A DNA stretch of 38,362 bases from GCA-002731945 sp913047775 (GTDB lineage Bacteria > Pseudomonadota > Alphaproteobacteria > MED-G09), in contig CAJWUE010000007.1 in assembly GCA_913047775.1 (NCBI GenBank), positions 1 to 38,362 on the forward strand. Reading direction: 5' to 3'. A program made the translations under genes and the position numbers. Shown here one piece after another: positions 34,014-38,362 of this stretch. The notes under the pieces are model-generated. The model saw only the letters and a program-made list of their open reading frames with translations, ran no database searches and was not told the DNA's origin. How positions within the stretch are numbered: position 1 is the first letter of the stretch; each line of letters starts with the position of its first letter.

Positions 34014-36371
34014 ATGTCTGATCAGGGAATGGGTAAGTCAGTTCTAAGGAAAGAGGATCATCGTTTCATAACTGGTCAAGGAACTTACACTGATGACATA
34101 AAACAACCAAACCAATTATATGCATACTTTTTAAGATCTCCTGTTGCTCATGCTATTTTGAAATCTATAAGTACCACAAAAGCCGAGGGGAGTGATGGCG
34201 TTGTAGCCGTTTACACTGGAAAGGACACTGATGCAGCTCTTCCTTGTGGTTGGGAAACTCCAACTAAAGAAGGTACGCCTCCAATGGCAGAACCTCCATG
34301 GCCCATTTTTGCTCAAGAAAAAATAAGATTTGTAGGAGAGTTATTGGCAATTGTAATTGCTGAAAGCATTAATCAAGCAAAAGATGCATGTGAGTTAATA
34401 GAATATGATTATGATGAACTTGAAGCAGTCGTTTCACCTTTAAAAGCCCAACAAGATGGGGCTCCACAAATTTGGGAGGATATTGCCAATAATCAGTGCT
34501 TCGATTGGGAACTAGGTGATAAAGAGGCAACTGAAAAAGCTTTTGGAGAAGCTAAACACCATGTAAAGATTGAACTGACCAATAATAGGCTTGTGCCAAA
34601 TGCCATGGAACCCCGATCCTACATTGGAATGTATGACAAAGGTAAAGATCAGTACACACTTTATACAACAACTCAACTACCGCATATTATTCGAATGCTT
34701 GTATGTGGGGTCCTTGGTTTGGAAGAACAAAAAGTCCGAGTGATTTCTCTAGATGTCGGTGGTGGTTTTGGATCAAAAGCCTTCCATTACGCGGAAGAGT
34801 CCGCGGTTACTTGGGTTGCGGGAAAATTAGCACGACCTATAAAGTGGACATCTGAAAGAAGTGAAGCCTTTATTAGCGATAGACATGGTAGGGATCATAT
34901 AACAACAGCAGAAGTAGCTATGGATTCTGATGGAAATTTCTTGGCTATGAGAGTAGATACTCTAGCTGCCCTCGGTGGGTATTTGTCAGGGTCTGGTCCC
35001 GCTATTCCTACTTTTTTCTATGGCCCATTAATACCTGGTCCTTATAAGACCCCTAATATTTACTGCAACGTAAAAGGTATATTCACCAATACAGTTCCGG
35101 TGGATGCCTATAGAGGCGCTGGCAGGCCTGAAGCTACCTATGTCACTGAGAGGTTAGTCGAGGCTGCAGCCAGAACTATAGGTATTGATGCAATAGAATT
35201 ACGCAAAAAGAATTTTATCCAGCCTGATCAGTTCCCCTACGCTTCGCCTGGAACACTGACGTACGACAGCGGTAATTATCAAGCTACCCTTGATTCAGCT
35301 CTTCAGGCAATTGATTATAAGAATTTCGAAAAAAGGAAAGAGAAGTCACTAAATACAAGAAAATTCAGGGGTCTTGGTATCTCATGCTATATTGAAGCGT
35401 GTGGTGTTGCCCCTTCAAAGGTAACGCTTGAAGCTGGTGGAAGAGGTGGATATTATGAATCTGCAACAGTAAGAGTAAATCCAACTGGATCCGTTAGCGT
35501 CTTTATTGGATCCCACTCCCATGGTCAAGGTCATGAAACAGTTTTTTCTCAAATAGTCCATGAGAAACTGGGTGTACCCTTTGAGTCAGTTGATATCGTT
35601 CATGGGGACACAGGACGAATTCCTTTTGGAGTGGGTACAGTTGGATCTAGGTCATTGGCAGTGGGAGGAGCGGCATTAGTTAAATCCTTGGAGAAAATTA
35701 TCAATAAAGGCAAGAACATTGCCGCTCATTTACTTGAATCATCGGTAGATGAAATTATTTTTGAAAATGGTGAATTTTCAATTGAGAATTCTAATAAATT
35801 TGTTTCTTTAGGCGATGTTATTGGGGCCGCTTACGTTCCTGGAAACTATCCAATTGAGAGACTTGAGCCAGGACTTGAGGAAACATCTTTTTATGACCCT
35901 CCTAACCTAACTTTTCCTGCAGGCGCCCATATATGTGAAGTTGAAATTGACCCAGAAACGGGACAAACTAAGATAGAAAATTATTGTGTTTCAGATGACT
36001 TCGGTATCATAATAAACCCTATGATAGTAGAAGGACAGGTTCATGGTGGGGTTGCCCAGGGTATAGGGCAAGCAATGTTGGAGAATTGTGTTTATGAAGA
36101 GGAAACTGCTCAACTCCTTAATGGCTCTTTCATGGATTATACTATGCCAAGGGCTGATAGTGTGCCTCATATGATAGTAAAAACAGAAGTCACACCATGC
36201 GTACATGGTTTGGGAGTCAAGGGTTGTGGTGAAGCTGGCGCCATTGCTGCTCCTCCAGCAGTTATACATGCAATAATAGATGCTCTTAAAGATTTAGGTG
36301 TTAAAGATTTCGAAATGCCTGCTACCCCAGATAAGGTTTGGAAAGCCATTCAATCAAGTCAAAATAACTAA
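34014..36371 (+). CDS. Xanthine dehydrogenase / CoxL family molybdopterin-binding subunit
   Basis: This 785-residue large subunit of a molybdenum hydroxylase oxidises an aldehyde, aromatic or N-heterocycle with water as oxygen source. It has the N-terminal a/b-hammerhead domain (GTYTDDIKQPNQLYAYFLRS) and the molybdopterin-binding domain with GGGFGSK. The active-site loop is AYRGAGR (365-371), and the catalytic Glu740 lies in GCGEAGAIAAPP. AYRGAGR marks CoxL form II; genuine CO dehydrogenases carry AYxCSFR, so CO is not the substrate. The medium (FAD) and small (2Fe-2S) subunit genes usually found alongside are absent on both sides. Its stop overlaps the hemJ stop by 4 bases (CTAA). Confidence 0.92.
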   Translation: MSDQGMGKSVLRKEDHRFITGQGTYTDDIKQPNQLYAYFLRSPVAHAILKSISTTKAEGSDGVVAVYTGKDTDAALPCGWETPTKEGTPPMAEPPWPIFAQEKIRFVGELLAIVIAESINQAKDACELIEYDYDELEAVVSPLKAQQDGAPQIWEDIANNQCFDWELGDKEATEKAFGEAKHHVKIELTNNRLVPNAMEPRSYIGMYDKGKDQYTLYTTTQLPHIIRMLVCGVLGLEEQKVRVISLDVGGGFGSKAFHYAEESAVTWVAGKLARPIKWTSERSEAFISDRHGRDHITTAEVAMDSDGNFLAMRVDTLAALGGYLSGSGPAIPTFFYGPLIPGPYKTPNIYCNVKGIFTNTVPVDAYRGAGRPEATYVTERLVEAAARTIGIDAIELRKKNFIQPDQFPYASPGTLTYDSGNYQATLDSALQAIDYKNFEKRKEKSLNTRKFRGLGISCYIEACGVAPSKVTLEAGGRGGYYESATVRVNPTGSVSVFIGSHSHGQGHETVFSQIVHEKLGVPFESVDIVHGDTGRIPFGVGTVGSRSLAVGGAALVKSLEKIINKGKNIAAHLLESSVDEIIFENGEFSIENSNKFVSLGDVIGAAYVPGNYPIERLEPGLEETSFYDPPNLTFPAGAHICEVEIDPETGQTKIENYCVSDDFGIIINPMIVEGQVHGGVAQGIGQAMLENCVYEEETAQLLNGSFMDYTMPRADSVPHMIVKTEVTPCVHGLGVKGCGEAGAIAAPPAVIHAIIDALKDLGVKDFEMPATPDKVWKAIQSSQNN

Positions 36372-36781
36372 GGCTGTAACACCACCAAAAAAACAATAAT
36401 TATCGTTATAATAGCAGGTACCTCATTAATGATCCTGAAAAATCTTGATGAATATTTATTTGTATCTGCGGAAAAATCCCTAAGACATTGACCCAGAAAA
36501 ATGTGAAAGAATGTCATCAAAATTACAAGTGCTATTTTAACCAATAACCAGGTCTCTATTCCCGAATAATAAAACAAAATTAAACCTGTAATCCAAACTA
36601 ATGCCACCGAAGGATTCATGATAAATCTGTAGAGCTTTCTTTCCATAACCTTGAAGGTGTTGCTGGTGTTTTGTTTGATTTCTTTATCCGAATGATAAAC
36701 AAATAACCTCGGAAGATATAGCAATCCTGCCATCCAGGCTATTACCGAAATTATGTGGATGGCTTTAATCCATAAAAACAT
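36368..36781 (-). CDS. hemJ: HemJ-type protoporphyrinogen oxidase (UPF0093/CopD-like membrane protein)
   Basis: This inner-membrane protein of about 137 residues has four hydrophobic segments and converts protoporphyrinogen IX to protoporphyrin IX in bacteria lacking HemG or HemY. The signature is FLWIKAIHIISVIAWMAGL followed by YLPRLFVYH at the start, and MERKLYRFIMNPS near residue 55; the conserved His and Lys are present. I chose ATG 36781, 2 bases after the hemF stop; a GTG at 36793 is possible. It is encoded behind hemE and hemF, so the operon covers consecutive late steps of heme synthesis. Confidence 0.88.
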   Translation of the reverse strand: MFLWIKAIHIISVIAWMAGLLYLPRLFVYHSDKEIKQNTSNTFKVMERKLYRFIMNPSVALVWITGLILFYYSGIETWLLVKIALVILMTFFHIFLGQCLRDFSADTNKYSSRFFRIINEVPAIITIIIVFLVVLQP

Positions 36782-36783
36782 AT

Positions 36784-37596
36784 CTAATCCCACTTCGCTT
36801 CAGGAGGCATGGACATTAGGATCGCTTCGGTATTGCCTCCGGTTTTCAAACCAAATTGGGTACCGCGATCCCAAAGCAAATTAAATTCTACGTATCTCCC
36901 TCTTTTTAACAATTGTAGATTTTTTTCATTCTCATCCCACTTAATATCTTTTCTTTTCTTAACTATGCTGGGAACTACTTTTAGAAAAGCCATTCCTACT
37001 TCTTTAACAAATTCAAAATCCTTTTCCCAATCTCCAGTATTCATGTGGTCAAAAAATATACCTCCCTTTCCTCTTTCCTCATTTCTATGCGGAAGGAAGA
37101 AATATTCCTCACATTGCTTCCTGAAATTCTGATAATACGACTTGTCATGATTGTTGCATACATCTCTGAAGGTATTATGGAATTCTTGAACGTCATCGTC
37201 ATTTATTATAGTGGGAGTTAGATCTACTCCACCACCAAACCATTGCTCACCGGTAACAATAAACCTTGTGTTAAAATGAAAGGCTGGAATATATGGTGAG
37301 TGCATGTGGGCAACAATGCTAATTCCACTGGCCCAATAATTTGGGCTATTTTCAGTCCCTGAAACATTTTCCCTAAATTCTTCCTTAAACGTACCATTTA
37401 CAGTTGAAATATTGACACCCACCTTCTCAAAAACAGAGCCTTTCATAACACTAATCTCACCACCGCCTTCACCAGAATGACTCCATTTTTTTCTAACAAA
37501 TTTTTTTCCATCAATGGCTTCAAATTGAGAACAAAAATTATCTCTTAATCCTCTAAACCACTCACTTGCTAATTGCTTTTTATTTTCTTGATCCAA
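36784..37596 (-). CDS. hemF: Oxygen-dependent coproporphyrinogen III oxidase
   Basis: This 270-residue cytoplasmic enzyme converts coproporphyrinogen III to protoporphyrinogen IX with oxygen. It shows GGGEISVMKGSVFEKVGVN (about 44-62), HMHSPYIPAFHFNTRF (about 91-107), WFGGGVDLTP (118-127) and the C-terminal GRYVEFNLLWDRGTQFGLKTGG with SMPP near the end, all family hallmarks. The length is slightly short of the usual 300. It begins 20 bases after hemE and ends just before hemJ. Confidence 0.96.
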   Translation of the reverse strand: MDQENKKQLASEWFRGLRDNFCSQFEAIDGKKFVRKKWSHSGEGGGEISVMKGSVFEKVGVNISTVNGTFKEEFRENVSGTENSPNYWASGISIVAHMHSPYIPAFHFNTRFIVTGEQWFGGGVDLTPTIINDDDVQEFHNTFRDVCNNHDKSYYQNFRKQCEEYFFLPHRNEERGKGGIFFDHMNTGDWEKDFEFVKEVGMAFLKVVPSIVKKRKDIKWDENEKNLQLLKRGRYVEFNLLWDRGTQFGLKTGGNTEAILMSMPPEAKWD

Positions 37597-37616
37597 AACC
37601 TTTCCCTTTATTTCAG

Positions 37617-38362
37617 TTATCTGAAAATCTCCCTTATTTTTCTAATAAAGAAATGCACGTTTTCCTCTGGTGTTGTCTTAAGAACTCCATGCCCCAAGCC
37701 ACACACCCACCCCGATCTTTCTTCCTCCGACATAGATTCAACTTGCCCTATGTATTCGTCAAAATCTCTTTTAAAATCATCAAGAGGTTTTGAAAGGGTC
37801 TCTGGATTAAAATTCCCCTGTATAAATCCTGTATTGGTATTATTTAACCAATATGAGAGTGTTTTGTTTTGATCAACTCCGATTCCAGCTAATTTTGTTT
37901 CCGAATTATTCATTTCTTGCATAAAAAATTCACTCTCAAAGGGATGTTTTGAGAAATATCCAACTTTTCCATCATGTGGTTCGATTAAATAATTATATAT
38001 ATCTCTTGAATAGATCTCATAAGCCTCTTTATCAGAAATACTACCTGCAGAAGTATCAAATATCATAATTATTTCTGCTCCTGAATTGAGCTGCAAAGAA
38101 ATATTCTTTTTTATCAGAGGAAATATTTTTTCATAAAGAGCTTTGTTAAGAAATTCGTTATGAAACCCTTCTTCATAAAATTCACCTTTATTAATGCCGA
38201 CAGCGTATGACAAAACAGTCCAAGGTCCACCCACAAAACCAATTAAACTTTTTTCGTTATCTAGTAGGTCGCGTGTTTGCCGTATTGCCTCACCTTGAAA
38301 TTCCATATGCCTTATTGCTTCTTTGGGTGAAGTTAGCTCGTGATAATTGTCAGACTTTAGAG
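37617..38362 (-). CDS. hemE: Uroporphyrinogen decarboxylase (partial, N-terminus beyond the window)
   Basis: This catalyses decarboxylation of uroporphyrinogen III to coproporphyrinogen III. The frame is open to the right edge: residues ELTSPKEAIRHMEF precede the internal ATG at 38306, so that ATG is not the start. Visible are GFVGGPWTVLSYAV, the EIIMIFDTSAGSIS segment (equivalent of the IFDSWAG region), and the C-terminal GLGHGVLKTTPEENVHFFI, all typical. The N-terminal substrate-binding part of the family lies outside the window. It is the first gene seen of the hemE-hemF-hemJ operon. Confidence 0.95.
   Translation of the reverse strand, partial: LKSDNYHELTSPKEAIRHMEFQGEAIRQTRDLLDNEKSLIGFVGGPWTVLSYAVGINKGEFYEEGFHNEFLNKALYEKIFPLIKKNISLQLNSGAEIIMIFDTSAGSISDKEAYEIYSRDIYNYLIEPHDGKVGYFSKHPFESEFFMQEMNNSETKLAGIGVDQNKTLSYWLNNTNTGFIQGNFNPETLSKPLDDFKRDFDEYIGQVESMSEEERSGWVCGLGHGVLKTTPEENVHFFIRKIREIFR

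Noticed and set aside
34014..36371. Reading as a true aerobic CO dehydrogenase large subunit
   Set aside because: The active-site loop is AYRGAGR, not AYxCSFR, and no CoxM or CoxS genes are present.
36809..37132. Plus-strand open frame of 107 codons
   Set aside because: It is antisense to hemF, which has full family motifs.
38306..38308. ATG at 38306 as the start of hemE
   Set aside because: The frame continues upstream to the window edge with family-like residues, so the gene is cut by the edge.
1..38362. CRISPR arrays, insertion sequences, phage genes, rRNA or strong intrinsic terminators
   Set aside because: Looked for repeats, transposase-like frames, rRNA sequence and GC-rich hairpins with T-tracts; none could be supported.

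Overview
The window is AT-rich, gene-dense DNA from a bacterial chromosome, most likely a streamlined marine-type alphaproteobacterium. This assignment rests on gene families and gene order, not on a database search. The main signs are a DUF3035 (BamF-like) lipoprotein behind lspA, an ELM1/DUF1022 protein, a DVWG-type HAD phosphatase ahead of ribF-ileS-lspA, and HemJ next to hemF and hemE. Genes are packed very tightly: no gene-free stretch reaches 300 bases, operon genes overlap or abut, and two convergent pairs share their stop codons.

Left part (1-5.3 kb): a minus-strand operon encodes a VOC-fold protein, an NMT1/THI5-type ABC importer (binding protein, ATPase, permease) and a nitroreductase cut by the window edge. 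A FAD-linked 2-hydroxyacid dehydrogenase is transcribed divergently from it. Next (5.2-9.0 kb) come an Lrp/AsnC regulator, an ELM1-like protein, thioredoxin reductase, and a shortened, divergent MutL-like ATPase that breaks off just inside the C-terminal domain. A housekeeping operon (9.0-14.5 kb, minus) follows: HAD phosphatase, ribF, ileS, lspA, DUF3035 lipoprotein.

Middle (14.6-20.8 kb): an SDR, a ferritin-like diiron protein, a 2-hydroxyacid dehydrogenase and a 72-residue protein are on the plus strand. A tyrosine phosphatase, a tRNA with CAT anticodon and mnmA are on the minus strand, followed by a CysQ/inositol-monophosphatase-type enzyme. At 20.8-25.3 kb two tandem paralogous PQQ quinohemoprotein dehydrogenases face a three-gene minus-strand cassette (25.3-27.1 kb) built around an ExbB/MotA-like and an ExbD-like membrane protein.

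Right part (27.2-36.4 kb): an apparently single operon runs amidohydrolase, cytochrome P450, cytochrome P450, SDR, ThuA-like, SDR. It meets a convergent atypical SDR and is followed by a molybdenum hydroxylase large subunit without its usual partner subunits. This looks like an oxidative catabolic island of unknown substrate. The window ends with hemE (partial), hemF and hemJ, consecutive steps of aerobic heme synthesis.

The items most worth a second look are the truncated MutL, the ExbB/ExbD-like triad, the paired P450s with an insertion after the heme loop inside the amidohydrolase/SDR/ThuA operon, and the orphan CoxL-like subunit. Nothing resembling a CRISPR array, insertion sequence, phage or plasmid module was seen.
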